A program made the position numbers and the translations under genes. The notes beneath the pieces were generated by a model. It saw nothing but the letters and a program-made list of their open reading frames with translations, ran no database searches and was not told where the DNA came from. Of a stretch of DNA of 32,549 bases, positions 9,952-18,303 are shown one piece after another. Position 1 is the stretch's first letter. Every line of letters begins with the position of its first letter. This DNA comes from Bacillus subtilis subsp. subtilis. Lineage in GTDB: Bacteria > Pseudomonadota > Gammaproteobacteria > Xanthomonadales > Xanthomonadaceae. Where the stretch lies: NCBI GenBank assembly GCA_021733645.1, contig JAHREJ010000050.1:1-32549 (forward strand). The letters run 5' to 3'.

Positions 9952-10503
9952 ATGTATTTCGACCCGACCCTGCAGCTCCACAGCGCGCGCCTGGTACTGA
10001 GCCCGATCCGCGCCAGCGACGGCGCCGCCCTGTTCGCCATCCAGTCCGATCCGGCGGTGATGCGCTACTGGAACCACCCCGCCTGGACCGACATAAAGCA
10101 GGCCTACGCGCAGATCCTGGACGACCTGGGCGCGATGCACGCTGGCACCCAGCTCAAGCTGGGCATCCGCGAGCAGGCCAACAGCCCGTTGCTGGGCATC
10201 TGCGTGGTGTTCGGCGTCGATGCCGGGTCGCGGCGCGCCGAGATCGGCTATCACCTTGCCCCGCAGGCACAGGGCAAGGGCTACATGCACGAGGCGCTGC
10301 AGTGTTTCATCGCGCATCTGTTCGATGCCCGGGGCCTGCGCCGGCTGGAGGCGGAGATCGACCCGCGCAATGGGCCGTCGGCGGCGGTGCTGGAACGCGT
10401 GGGGTTCCAGCGCGAGGGGCTGCTTCGCGAACGTTGGTGCGTGGCCGGGGAATTGTCCGATTCGGCGCTGTATGGGCTGCTGGCGCGCGAGCGCGGTGCC
10501 TGA
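9952..10503 (+). CDS. GNAT-family N-acetyltransferase (RimJ/RimL type)
   Basis: The 183-aa product has the N-terminal TLQLHSARLVLSPIRASDGAALFAIQSDPAVMRYWNHP typical of the RimJ/RimL-like branch, which acetylates protein N-termini or small molecules. The acetyl-CoA loop is LAPQAQGKGYMHEALQCFIAHLF (about 103-125), followed by RRLEAEIDPRNGPSAAVLERVGFQREGLLRER, a classic C-terminal motif. It follows the other GNAT gene by 12 bp but belongs to a different subgroup, so this is not a tandem duplication. A bidirectional terminator separates it from the convergent pit gene. The substrate is unknown. Confidence 0.87.
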   Translation: MYFDPTLQLHSARLVLSPIRASDGAALFAIQSDPAVMRYWNHPAWTDIKQAYAQILDDLGAMHAGTQLKLGIREQANSPLLGICVVFGVDAGSRRAEIGYHLAPQAQGKGYMHEALQCFIAHLFDARGLRRLEAEIDPRNGPSAAVLERVGFQREGLLRERWCVAGELSDSALYGLLARERGA

Positions 10504-10530
10504 CTCAGGGCCGGTCGCGATGCAGCCACG

Positions 10531-10556
10531 AAAAAGCCCGCCTTGCGGCGGGCTTC
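10531..10556. terminator. Bidirectional terminator between GNAT gene and pit
   Basis: Stem AAGCCCGCC (10534-10542) with GGCGGGCTT (10547-10555), loop TTGC. An A run on the left (10531-10535) gives a T tract for minus-strand transcripts, and TTCTT on the right serves the plus strand. It lies between two convergent stops. Confidence 0.88.
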
Positions 10557-10585
10557 TTCGTAATGCATCCGGGCATGGCTCGGAT

Positions 10586-11707
10586 CTACGCCCAGCCGAA
10601 CAGTTCGAACAGGCGCAGGATCAGGTACGCACAGCCGCCGGCGGCCGGGATGGTCAGGATCCAGGCCCAGACGATCCGCTCGATCACGCCGAAACGCAGC
10701 GAACGCGGGTTCTTGGCGTAGCCCACGCCCATGATCGCGGTGGAGATGCTGTGGGTGGTCGAGACCGGCATACCGAAATGCGCCGCCAGGGTCAGGATGG
10801 TGGCCGAGCTGGTCTCCGCGGCGAAGCCGTGGATCGGGTGCAGCTTGACCATCTTGTGGCCCAGGGTCTTGATGATCTTCCAGCCGCCCGAGGCGGTACC
10901 GGCAGCCATCACCACTGCGCAGGTCAGCACGATCCACATCGCGATGCCGTCACCGGCACTGGCCTGCGGATGCATGAAGGCCAGCCACGACGGCAGATCA
11001 TTCAATGCACCGGTGGCCTCGGCGCCGATCAGGGTCATGGCGATGATGCCCATGGTCTTCTGCGCGTCGTTGTGGCCGTGGGCAAAGCCCATGTAGGCGG
11101 CCGACACGATCTGTGCCTTGCCGAAGAACGCATTGACGATGCGCGGGCGGGCCATGCGGCCCAGCCAGCCACCGGCCTTGGCCATGCCGGCGATGATGGC
11201 CCACAGCAGCAGCATCACCACGATGCCGAGCAGGAAGCCGGCCACCGGCGAGGTGATCATCGGCAGGAACACCTTCCACAGCAGGCCCTTGTTCTGGGCC
11301 CAGGTGCCGATGCGTTCGGACCAGATCAGCGCGTCCCAGTTGTTGTGCGCCGCGGCCAGGCCGGCACCGCACAGGCCACCGATCAGGGCGTGCGAGGACG
11401 AGGACGGCAGGCCCTTCCACCAGGTGATCAGGTTCCAGATGATGCCGCCCAGCAGCGCGCACAGGATCACCTGCGGGGTCACGTCGACCACGTTGGTGTT
11501 GAGCAGGCCCGAGGCGATGGTCAGCGCCACGGCGGTGCCGGTCAGGGCGCCGATGAGGTTCATGAAGGCCGCGAGCATCACCGCCCAACCGGGCGAGAGC
11601 ACTTTGGTCGCCACCACGGTGGCGATGGAGTTGGCGGTGTCGTGGAAGCCGTTGATGAACTCGAAGACGAGCGCGGCCAGGATCACCACCAGGACAAGGG
11701 TCAGCAT
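10586..11707 (-). CDS. Inorganic phosphate transporter, Pit family
   Basis: A 373-aa polytopic inner-membrane protein of the PiT/PHO4 family, which imports phosphate (as a metal-phosphate complex in E. coli PitA) driven by the proton gradient. The family signature is duplicated as expected: GFHDTANSIATVVATK at about 20-35 and GFAHGHNDAQKTMGIIAM in the second half. Other typical stretches are WWKGLPSSSSHALIGG and HFGMPVSTTHSISTAIMGVG. About ten hydrophobic segments are visible. It is 13 bp downstream of a DUF47 gene, the usual partner. It is shorter than E. coli PitA (499 aa) and resembles the compact form found with DUF47. Confidence 0.93.
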   Translation of the reverse strand: MLTLVLVVILAALVFEFINGFHDTANSIATVVATKVLSPGWAVMLAAFMNLIGALTGTAVALTIASGLLNTNVVDVTPQVILCALLGGIIWNLITWWKGLPSSSSHALIGGLCGAGLAAAHNNWDALIWSERIGTWAQNKGLLWKVFLPMITSPVAGFLLGIVVMLLLWAIIAGMAKAGGWLGRMARPRIVNAFFGKAQIVSAAYMGFAHGHNDAQKTMGIIAMTLIGAEATGALNDLPSWLAFMHPQASAGDGIAMWIVLTCAVVMAAGTASGGWKIIKTLGHKMVKLHPIHGFAAETSSATILTLAAHFGMPVSTTHSISTAIMGVGYAKNPRSLRFGVIERIVWAWILTIPAAGGCAYLILRLFELFGWA

Positions 11708-11720
11708 GCTGTGGCGTCCG

Positions 11721-12347
11721 TCAGCTGTTCTTCAGCACGATCTGGTACGCCACCACACCGGCCTCGCGGCAGCGGTCGATGGCTTTTTCCAGGATCTCGA
11801 AGAACTCCTTGAGCAGGAACATCTGCAGGTTGTCCAGGCGGCCGGAGTAGATGTCACGGTACAGCTCGAGCATCAGCCGGTCGGCTTCGTTCTCCAGCGA
11901 GCGCAGCTTCTCGTTGAGCGCGGTCATCCGGTCCAGGTTCATGTGGCGCAGGTCGTTGACCATTTCCACCACCACGCTGGCCGCCTGCTCGAGCATCGCC
12001 GCGCGCGGCGCGAAATCGATGTGCTCCAGGTGGGCAGTGGCCAGCGAGTAGCGGTCGGCGAACTTCTCGACCTGCTTGGGGATCTTGTACAGCGCCGAGC
12101 CCAGCGCTTCGATGTCCTCGCGCTCGATCGGGGTCATGAAGCTGTCCACCAGCGCCTGGCTGATCTTGTCCGACGCCGCACGTTCGCGCAGGCGGGCCAG
12201 CTTGAAGGCGTCCAGCGCCGGCTGGCGGTCGGAATCGCGCAGCATGGCGTGCAGCGCCTTGGCGCTGTCCTGGGCGGCCTGGGCAGCCTCGTCCAGCAGG
12301 GTGTAGAACTGTTTGCCGGAGCCGAAAATGGTCTGCAGAGAGAACAT
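11721..12347 (-). CDS. DUF47 (PhoU-like) protein, partner of Pit transporter
   Basis: A 208-aa all-helical cytoplasmic protein of the DUF47/TIGR00153 family, distantly related to PhoU. It begins MFSLQTIFGSGKQFYTLLDEAAQAAQDSA and contains the characteristic REDIEALGSALYKIPKQVEKFADRY and ENEADRLMLELYRDIYSG. Genes of this family are regularly found directly upstream of pit-type transporters and are thought to control or assist them; the arrangement here (13-bp gap, same strand) fits. There is no Pho box that I can identify with confidence upstream. The ATG at 12347 matches the family N-terminus. Confidence 0.92.
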   Translation of the reverse strand: MFSLQTIFGSGKQFYTLLDEAAQAAQDSAKALHAMLRDSDRQPALDAFKLARLRERAASDKISQALVDSFMTPIEREDIEALGSALYKIPKQVEKFADRYSLATAHLEHIDFAPRAAMLEQAASVVVEMVNDLRHMNLDRMTALNEKLRSLENEADRLMLELYRDIYSGRLDNLQMFLLKEFFEILEKAIDRCREAGVVAYQIVLKNS

Positions 12348-12466
12348 GGGAAACCTATTCGCCGTCGAGGAAGGACGGCACCGGGCGGAATTATGACGGT
12401 TTGATGTCCAATCCGGGTACTCCCCCCGATCTTCACGCCGGAAAGGCCCAGCCTGAACGACCCTGC

Positions 12467-12517
12467 TTGCTTACCTGCCCCGGCCTTTTGTTAAGATGCG
12501 CGGGCGCCTTCGGGCGC
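12467..12517 (+). promoter_or_regulatory. Candidate promoter and UUCG-capped hairpin before the CNNM/CorC-like gene
   Basis: TTGCTT at 12467-12472 and TTAAGAT at 12491-12497 form a loose -35/-10 pair. Immediately after it, 12504-12517 reads GCGCC-TTCG-GGCGC, a hairpin with the unusually stable C(UUCG)G tetraloop, which would lie at the very 5' end of the transcript. About 100 nt then lead to the start codon at 12620; I see nothing recognisable in them. Confidence 0.35.
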
Positions 12518-12619
12518 ACTCTATGGACGACGACCCTTACCCTCCGCCGCACCGCCGCGCTCACGCGCCCTACGGTAGCCGCCACCGCTTGAACACGCCC
12601 TCCCTGCCACCAACCGGGG

Positions 12620-13939
12620 ATGACGCCCGTGTTTGAACTGATTATTGTCCTGGCCTTGATCCTGCTCAACGGCTTCTTTGCCATGTCCGAGATGTCGGTC
12701 ATGACTTCGCGCAAGAGCCGCCTCAAGCAGATGGCCGGCACCAGCAAACGCGCCGCGCGCGCGCTGGAACTGTCTGAAAAGCCCGAGAGCTTCCTGTCCA
12801 CGGTGCAGATCGGGATCACCCTGATCGGCATCCTGACCGGTGTGTTCGGGGGCGAGGCCATCGGCCTGGCCATCGCCGAATGGCTGCACGGCCTGTTCCC
12901 CGCGTTCGCCTATTCCGGTGAAGTGGGCAAGGCCCTGGCGGTGGCGCTGATCACCTTCCTGACGCTGATCTTCGGCGAACTGGTGCCCAAGCGGCTGGCC
13001 ATCACCCGCTCGGAGGACATCGCCGGGATGGTTGCCTGGCCGATGGGTTGGTTGTCCCGGATCGCCTTCCCGGCGGTGTGGCTGCTCTCGCACAGCACCC
13101 GGCTGGTGCTGCGCGTGCTGGGGCTGGGCAAGGACGAAGCGGCGTCGGTTACCGAAGAAGAGATCCGCATGCTGGTGGCCGAAAGCCACGAGGCCGGCGT
13201 GATCGATGCGCATGAGCGCGACATGATGAACCGGGTGATGCGCCTGGGCGACCGTACCGCCGACAGCCTGATGACCCCGCGCAACCGGATTGCCTGGCTG
13301 GACACGGTGGCCGACCCGGAAAAGAACATCGCCACGATGCGCGAGAACGAATTCTCGCGTTACCCGGTGTACCGCGGCAACGACCAGGACATCGTCGGCG
13401 TGCTGGAGGTCAAGAGCCTGGTGACGCGCCTGGTACGCGATGACCATTCGCTGTTCCAGCAGCTGCGCGAGCCGCTGTACGTGTCCGAATCCACCCATGC
13501 GATGAAGCTGCTGGAGATCTTCCGCGAAGAACAGCAGTCGATGGCGCTGGTGGTGGACGAATACGGCGAGATCCAGGGCCTGGTGACCATCAGCGACCTG
13601 ATGGGCGCGGTGGTCGGACGCCTGCAGTCGGTGGAGAACGTGGACGAGGACGCGCTGGTGGTGATGCGCGAAGACGGTTCGTTCCTGGTCGACGGTTCGC
13701 TGTCGATCGAAGACCTGCGCGAACTGATGGGCAATGCCGAATTGCCCGATGCCGAAGATGGCGACTACTACACGCTGGCGGGCATGTGCATCCACTTCTT
13801 CGGGCGCATTCCGCACGCCGGCGAGTATTTCGACTGGGCTGGCTGGCGCATCGAGATCGTCGACCTGGATGGCGCGCGCGTGGACAAACTGCTGCTGCGC
13901 ACGCTGTCCGAAGAAGAGACCGATGAACTCACCGGCTGA
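12620..13939 (+). CDS. CNNM/CorC-type membrane protein with DUF21, CBS pair and CorC_HlyC domain
   Basis: The 439-aa protein begins with a DUF21 (CNNM) transmembrane domain (about 1-180, four hydrophobic segments, with ESFLSTVQIGITLIGILTGVFGG). Next come two CBS domains (about 200-335; MTPRNRIAWLD, EFSRYPVYRGNDQDIVGVLEVKSLV, QQSMALVVDEYGEIQGLVTISDLMGAVVG) and a C-terminal CorC_HlyC domain. Such proteins are often labelled hemolysins for historical reasons, but the family is now linked to magnesium (or other cation) export. CBS domains suggest regulation by nucleotides. It overlaps the ExoD-like gene by 17 bp, implying coupling. The ATG at 12620 gives an N-terminal helix directly. Confidence 0.92.
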   Translation: MTPVFELIIVLALILLNGFFAMSEMSVMTSRKSRLKQMAGTSKRAARALELSEKPESFLSTVQIGITLIGILTGVFGGEAIGLAIAEWLHGLFPAFAYSGEVGKALAVALITFLTLIFGELVPKRLAITRSEDIAGMVAWPMGWLSRIAFPAVWLLSHSTRLVLRVLGLGKDEAASVTEEEIRMLVAESHEAGVIDAHERDMMNRVMRLGDRTADSLMTPRNRIAWLDTVADPEKNIATMRENEFSRYPVYRGNDQDIVGVLEVKSLVTRLVRDDHSLFQQLREPLYVSESTHAMKLLEIFREEQQSMALVVDEYGEIQGLVTISDLMGAVVGRLQSVENVDEDALVVMREDGSFLVDGSLSIEDLRELMGNAELPDAEDGDYYTLAGMCIHFFGRIPHAGEYFDWAGWRIEIVDLDGARVDKLLLRTLSEEETDELTG

Positions 13940-14579
13940 CCCAACGCCACCGGATGAAGGCCCCGGCCCCTACCGCAACGAGGGCATCCGCACGTTGCTG
14001 GCCATGTTCGACCAGGGGGATCCGGAGGCGCGGTTGCTGCTGGGGCAGATTCTGCAGAACCTGCAGCAGAGCGCGTTCGGCGTGTTCCTGTTCGTGGCGA
14101 TCCTGCCGGCGTTCATTCCAATCCCCGGCGTAGGCGGTGCGGTGAGTGGCCCGCTGATCCTGCTGATCGGCGTGCAGATGCTGTTTGGCATGCGCCGACC
14201 GTGGCTGCCGGCGTTCATCGCCCATCGCGGGCCCAAGCGCGGCACGATGCATCGCTTCCTGGCACGGATCGATGGACCGCTGCGGCGGTTGGACAAGCTG
14301 CTCAAGCCGCGCCTTCCCGGCCTGCTGGTGCCGCTGCCGGCGCATGCCTTCACCGGGCTGTTGTTGATCCTGGTGGCAGTGCTGTTGTCGCTGCCGATTC
14401 CGTTCACCAACTATCTGTTCGGGTTCCAGTTGCTGCTGTTCGCCCTGGCCCTGCTCGAGCGTGACGGCATGCTGATGCTGCTCAACTGGATCGGCGCGGT
14501 GGCCGCGGTGCTGTTCTTCGGCTTCAGTTCGGGGCAACTGGTGAGTTACACGGTGGAACAGTTCCAGCGCTGGTTCTGA
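13923..14579 (+). CDS. ExoD-family membrane protein (exopolysaccharide synthesis)
   Basis: The 218-aa product belongs to the ExoD family, named for a Rhizobium gene affecting exopolysaccharide production and alkali tolerance; the biochemical role is not established. The family stretch is SAFGVFLFVAILPAFIPIPGVGGAVSGPLILLIGVQMLFGMRRPWLP, followed by a basic amphipathic linker (KRGTMHRFLARIDGPLRRLDKLLKPR) and three hydrophobic segments (about 135-165, 168-190 and 190-210). I start at the ATG at 13923 (MNSPADPTPPDEG), inside the end of the preceding gene, with GAAGAG upstream; a longer upstream reading would be an out-of-frame translation of that gene. Coupling to a CNNM-type cation exporter suggests envelope or ion homeostasis, as inference. 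Confidence 0.87.
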   Translation: MNSPADPTPPDEGPGPYRNEGIRTLLAMFDQGDPEARLLLGQILQNLQQSAFGVFLFVAILPAFIPIPGVGGAVSGPLILLIGVQMLFGMRRPWLPAFIAHRGPKRGTMHRFLARIDGPLRRLDKLLKPRLPGLLVPLPAHAFTGLLLILVAVLLSLPIPFTNYLFGFQLLLFALALLERDGMLMLLNWIGAVAAVLFFGFSSGQLVSYTVEQFQRWF

Positions 14580-14584
14580 GGGGA

Positions 14585-14605
14585 GTGCCGACCCACGGTC
14601 GGCAC
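14585..14605. repeat. Perfect 9-bp palindrome between convergent genes
   Basis: GTGCCGACC-CAC-GGTCGGCAC begins 5 bp after the ExoD-family stop. The stem resembles SMAG repeats but the GTAG end is missing, and there is no T tract. It may be a degenerate repeat element or serve as a processing/termination hairpin for the convergent genes. Confidence 0.6.
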
Positions 14606-14615
14606 CCATCCCATC

Positions 14616-15125
14616 TCATGCGCCCGGTTTGAGATCCACCGTGCCGGTGTCGGACAACGCACCGGGATCATCGGTCACGGCCGACAACACGAAATACAGC
14701 GCGCTGCCGAGCAACCCGCCGGGGCCGTCCCAGTACTCGGCCGATTCGGCGCTGACGTGGATCAGCCGCAGATTGGGATCGTCCTTGCCGCCCGGGAAGA
14801 ACAGCTTCATCGCCGGCGACCAGAGCGCCTCGATCCTGGCGCGATCATCAACGATGCGCGCGGTGCCGGCCACCGATACATAGGTGTTGCCCGAGGGCGA
14901 GGAATAGGACACGTTGACGCGCGGATTGCGCGCGATTTCAGCCACCTTGGGGCTGTCGGCTTCGGTGGCGAACCAGAGGTCACCGTCGAACGCCACTTCC
15001 TGGGTACCCAGCGGACGGCTGTACAGCCGTCCGTCGACGCCGACGGTGGTGAACATGGCGATGTCCACGTCGGCGATCATGCTGGCCAGTTGCTTGATGT
15101 GCTGTTGGCGGTCGTGCTCTGCCAT
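14616..15125 (-). CDS. Pyridoxamine 5'-phosphate oxidase-fold flavin-binding stress protein
   Basis: A 169-aa split-barrel protein of the pyridoxamine-phosphate-oxidase-like family, similar to general stress protein 26 types; Xanthomonas citri has a structurally studied relative that binds flavins. Visible family features are MFTTVGVDGRLYSRPLGTQEVAFDGDLWFATEADSPKVAEIARNPRVNVSYSSPSGNTYVSVAGTARIV, the conserved substrate/flavin-facing stretch, and LIHVSAESAEYWDGPGG near the C-terminus. It lacks the signatures of true PdxH, so a biosynthetic role in vitamin B6 is unlikely. I take the ATG at 15125 because AGGAG lies 8 bases before it; an in-frame ATG at 15158 is less well placed. Catalytic activity is unknown. 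Confidence 0.88.
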   Translation of the reverse strand: MAEHDRQQHIKQLASMIADVDIAMFTTVGVDGRLYSRPLGTQEVAFDGDLWFATEADSPKVAEIARNPRVNVSYSSPSGNTYVSVAGTARIVDDRARIEALWSPAMKLFFPGGKDDPNLRLIHVSAESAEYWDGPGGLLGSALYFVLSAVTDDPGALSDTGTVDLKPGA

Positions 15126-15308
15126 CGGGGGAACTCCTTGAAGGGGAGCGTCCATCACAGCCGATTGGCAGCCACAGTGGCGTGAACCGAATGGTCACGC
15201 CCCCTTCGCGTCGCCCCATCGCAGCGCCATGCCATGCGCGGCGGCTCAGGTGCACCGGCCACGCGCCAAGGCCACGTCAAAATGACGCAGCCCCCACCGC
15301 GGCGACGC

Positions 15309-16295
<987 letters not shown>

Positions 16296-16398
16296 GAATA
16301 CGTTCCATCCCGAAGATATGCCGTTGAGATGGGGCCATGCGGTGCCAGCGGCCAGTGCCGGTGGCGGGATGCTGATTCCTGCGGTTCGGGTTCGTGAG

Positions 16399-16604
16399 GG
16401 TGCCGAGCGTGGCTCGGCATTACCCGGGGTGGGCGGGTTGGGGGTTGCCTGGTTGCCGAGCATGGCTCGGCACTACCCGGGGGCGGGCGGGTTGGGGGTT
16501 GCCTGGTTGCCGAGCATGGCTCGGCACTACCCGGGGTGGGCGGGCGGGTTGGGGATTGCTGGGGTGCCGCGGGGCCGGTGGGTAGTGCCGAGCCATGCTC
16601 GGCA
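16399..16604. repeat. Cluster of SMAG repeats: three direct copies (53-54 bp period) plus one inverted copy
   Basis: The palindrome TGCCGAGC-atg-GCTCGGCA followed by CTAC(C) occurs at 16454 and 16508, with a diverged copy at 16401 (GAGCGTGGCTC, ending ATTACC). The spacing is 53 and 54 bp, and the GC-rich spacers (a GGGCGGGTTGGGGGTTGCCT core) are nearly identical, so whole units were duplicated. A fourth copy in the opposite orientation lies at 16581-16604 and starts with GTAG. These are SMAG elements; head-to-tail units with an opposed copy are a known arrangement for GTAG repeats. The cluster lies in the 317-bp gap between the monooxygenase start and the trhO stop. Confidence 0.92.
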
Positions 16605-16612
16605 AGCGGCGA

Positions 16613-17368
16613 TCAGGCCGCTTCGGTATCCGGGGCATCGACCAGCGGCTTCAACGCTGCATCCAGCGCTACGCGCTCGTCGAATACGAAGCAACGGCCG
16701 TCGTAGCCTTCGCCGCCAACGGCCTCGAAGTAGCCGAGGATGCCGCCGTCGAGCTGCAGCACGTTGTCCATGCCATCGTTGCGCATCCACAGCGCGGCTT
16801 TTTCACAGCGGATGCCACCGGTGCAGAAGCTGACCACGGTGCTGTCACGCAGCGCGTCACGGTGCGGGGCCAGGGCCTCGGGCAGGTCGGTGAACTTGGT
16901 GATCGGCAACACCAGGGCATCGCGGAAGGTGCCATGCTCGATCTCCTGGGTGTTGCGGGTGTCCAGCATCACCACCGGCTTGCCGGCATCGTCGTGGCCC
17001 TGGCGCAACCAGCGCTGCACGGTGGCCGGGTCCACGGACGGCGCGCGCGGGTAGGCCAGCGGCTGGCCGTCGTCGATGCGGAAGCTGATGATTTCCGGCT
17101 TCACCTTGGCCTTGAGCCGGGCGAACGGCTGCCCGCGGCTGTGGCTGGTCTTGACCCGCATGCCCGCAAAGCGCGGATCGGCGTGCAGGGCGCCATAAAA
17201 GCCATCGATGCCATTCTGGCTGCCGGCCAGGAACAGGTTGATGCCCTCGCCCGCCACCAGAATGGTACCGCGCAGGTCCGCGGCGGTCGCCCGCTCCAGC
17301 AGGGTCGCGCACAGCGCGTCCGGGTCGGTGACGGGGGTGAAATGGTAGGCAGCGGTATTGGCGATCAT
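16613..17368 (-). CDS. trhO: TrhO, oxygen-dependent tRNA uridine(34) hydroxylase (rhodanese family)
   Basis: TrhO (YceA, formerly UPF0176) hydroxylates uridine 34 of certain tRNAs to 5-hydroxyuridine using O2. The 251-aa protein has the N-terminal family domain (AAYHFTPVTDPDALCATLLERATAADLRGTILVAGEGINLFLAG) and a rhodanese domain (about 115-235) with VVMLDTRNTQEIEHGTF and the active-site loop containing Cys182 in SFCTGGIRCEKA; Cys188 is also typical. It is shorter than E. coli YceA (350 aa), which has a C-terminal cysteine-rich extension not seen here. Shorter forms occur in related bacteria, but I cannot confirm equal activity. The ATG at 17368 matches the family start. Confidence 0.88.
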   Translation of the reverse strand: MIANTAAYHFTPVTDPDALCATLLERATAADLRGTILVAGEGINLFLAGSQNGIDGFYGALHADPRFAGMRVKTSHSRGQPFARLKAKVKPEIISFRIDDGQPLAYPRAPSVDPATVQRWLRQGHDDAGKPVVMLDTRNTQEIEHGTFRDALVLPITKFTDLPEALAPHRDALRDSTVVSFCTGGIRCEKAALWMRNDGMDNVLQLDGGILGYFEAVGGEGYDGRCFVFDERVALDAALKPLVDAPDTEAA

Positions 17369-17422
17369 CTGCGCAGTATAAATCCCGGCTGCGGCCCTGC
17401 CCGGCCGCCGGGCAACGCCGGT

Positions 17423-17788
17423 TCAGCCGCGCAGCAGCACGAACGGCAGAAACACCAGCGCGGCGGCGACCGCCATGCCCAGCAGTACCGCAATCACAAA
17501 CACCGGCCGGCGCTGCAGCAGGCTGCCAAAGGTCTCGGCGGTGCCGTCACGCAGGGCGGCCTCGCGCTCGGCGCGCACCCTTACCCCGCGGGCATCCTGA
17601 TACGGGCCCATCAGGGCCTTGGCGCGGGCAAGGTCCGCATCGTCGCGGATCCAGATCCCGCCCCAGGAGATGCCCCAGGGGCTGGGCTCGGTGCGGTAAT
17701 GGGCTATGCCCGCCTGATCCAGCAGGGCGACCACGTCCTGGATTTCATCGTCTGCGACATTGCGCAGGTTGAGCAGCAGTTTCGACAT
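17423..17788 (-). CDS. DUF6164-family protein with C-terminal membrane anchor
   Basis: A 121-aa protein I associate with DUF6164, common in Xanthomonadaceae. The N-terminal 70 residues (MSKLLLNLRNVADDEIQDVVALLDQAGIAHYRTEPSPWGISWGGIWIRDDADLARAKALM) resemble a small ferredoxin-like fold of the kind used in regulatory or metal-binding proteins; one helix follows, and a hydrophobic segment at about 95-118 (VFVIAVLLGMAVAAALVFLPFVLL) should anchor it in the membrane with the N-terminal domain in the cytoplasm. The function is unknown. It is divergent from the FKBP lipoprotein gene, with 65 bp between them, and 54 bp upstream of trhO. Confidence 0.82.
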   Translation of the reverse strand: MSKLLLNLRNVADDEIQDVVALLDQAGIAHYRTEPSPWGISWGGIWIRDDADLARAKALMGPYQDARGVRVRAEREAALRDGTAETFGSLLQRRPVFVIAVLLGMAVAAALVFLPFVLLRG

Positions 17789-17853
17789 GCGCCCATGATA
17801 GCGCCCGGCGATGCGCTACCCTTGCGTCCCGTTTTTTACGATCCCGAGCCGCC

Positions 17854-18294
17854 ATGCGCCGCCTGCCGACCTACCTGCTTGCTCCCCTGATGCTGCTGGC
17901 GCTTGCCGGCTGCACCCCGCCCGGGCCGCCGCCGGGCGGCAGCATCGCGCAGTTCGAGAAGATCGACACGCAGCCGGGCAGCGGCGCCGAGGCCACGCCC
18001 GGCAGCAAGGTGACCGTGCATTACACCGGCTGGATCTACGACGAGCGCACCGCCGACAAGCACGGCGACAAGTTCGACAGCTCGGTGGACCGCGGCGAGC
18101 CCTTCAGTTTCGACCTTGGCCAGGGCCAGGTCATCAAAGGTTGGGACGAGGGCTTTGCCGGGATGAAGGTTGGCGGCAAGCGCACGCTGATGATCCCGGC
18201 CGACTACGGCTACGGTGATCGCGGCGCCGGTCCGATCCGCCCGGGTTCGTCGCTGGTATTCGATGTCGAGTTGCTCGATGTCAAGCCGCGCTGA
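17854..18294 (+). CDS. FKBP-type peptidyl-prolyl isomerase, lipoprotein
   Basis: The 146-aa product has a lipoprotein signal peptide with lipobox LALAGC (lipidated Cys20), a Pro/Gly-rich linker and one FKBP domain (about 45-145). FKBP residues are visible: VTVHYTGWIYD, KFDSSVDRGEPFSFDLGQGQVIKGWDEGFAGMKVGGKRTLMIPADYGYGDRGAG and SSLVFDVELLDV. It should act as a proline isomerase on folding proteins in the periplasm, probably attached to the outer membrane because residue +2 after the Cys is Thr, not Asp. The insertion DERTADKHGDKFDSS is slightly longer than in minimal FKBPs. The following flavoprotein gene starts within 10 bp. Confidence 0.92.
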   Translation: MRRLPTYLLAPLMLLALAGCTPPGPPPGGSIAQFEKIDTQPGSGAEATPGSKVTVHYTGWIYDERTADKHGDKFDSSVDRGEPFSFDLGQGQVIKGWDEGFAGMKVGGKRTLMIPADYGYGDRGAGPIRPGSSLVFDVELLDVKPR

Positions 18295-18303
18295 GTGCCG
18301 CGC

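Noticed and set aside
9105..10721. Long plus-strand open frame spanning the repeat region and both GNAT genes
   Set aside because: It reads the GNAT genes out of frame and the palindromes as Arg/Gly/Pro-rich sequence; the two GNAT frames are clearly the real ones.
12620..13939. Hemolysin toxin
   Set aside because: The hemolysin label is historical; DUF21-CBS-CorC_HlyC architecture indicates a membrane cation-handling protein.
14616..15125. PdxH pyridoxamine-phosphate oxidase
   Set aside because: The fold matches but the length and the missing PdxH signatures point to the general-stress-protein branch.
16399..16604. CRISPR array
   Set aside because: Spacers are nearly identical to each other, the repeat is a SMAG palindrome, there are only three direct copies and no cas genes.
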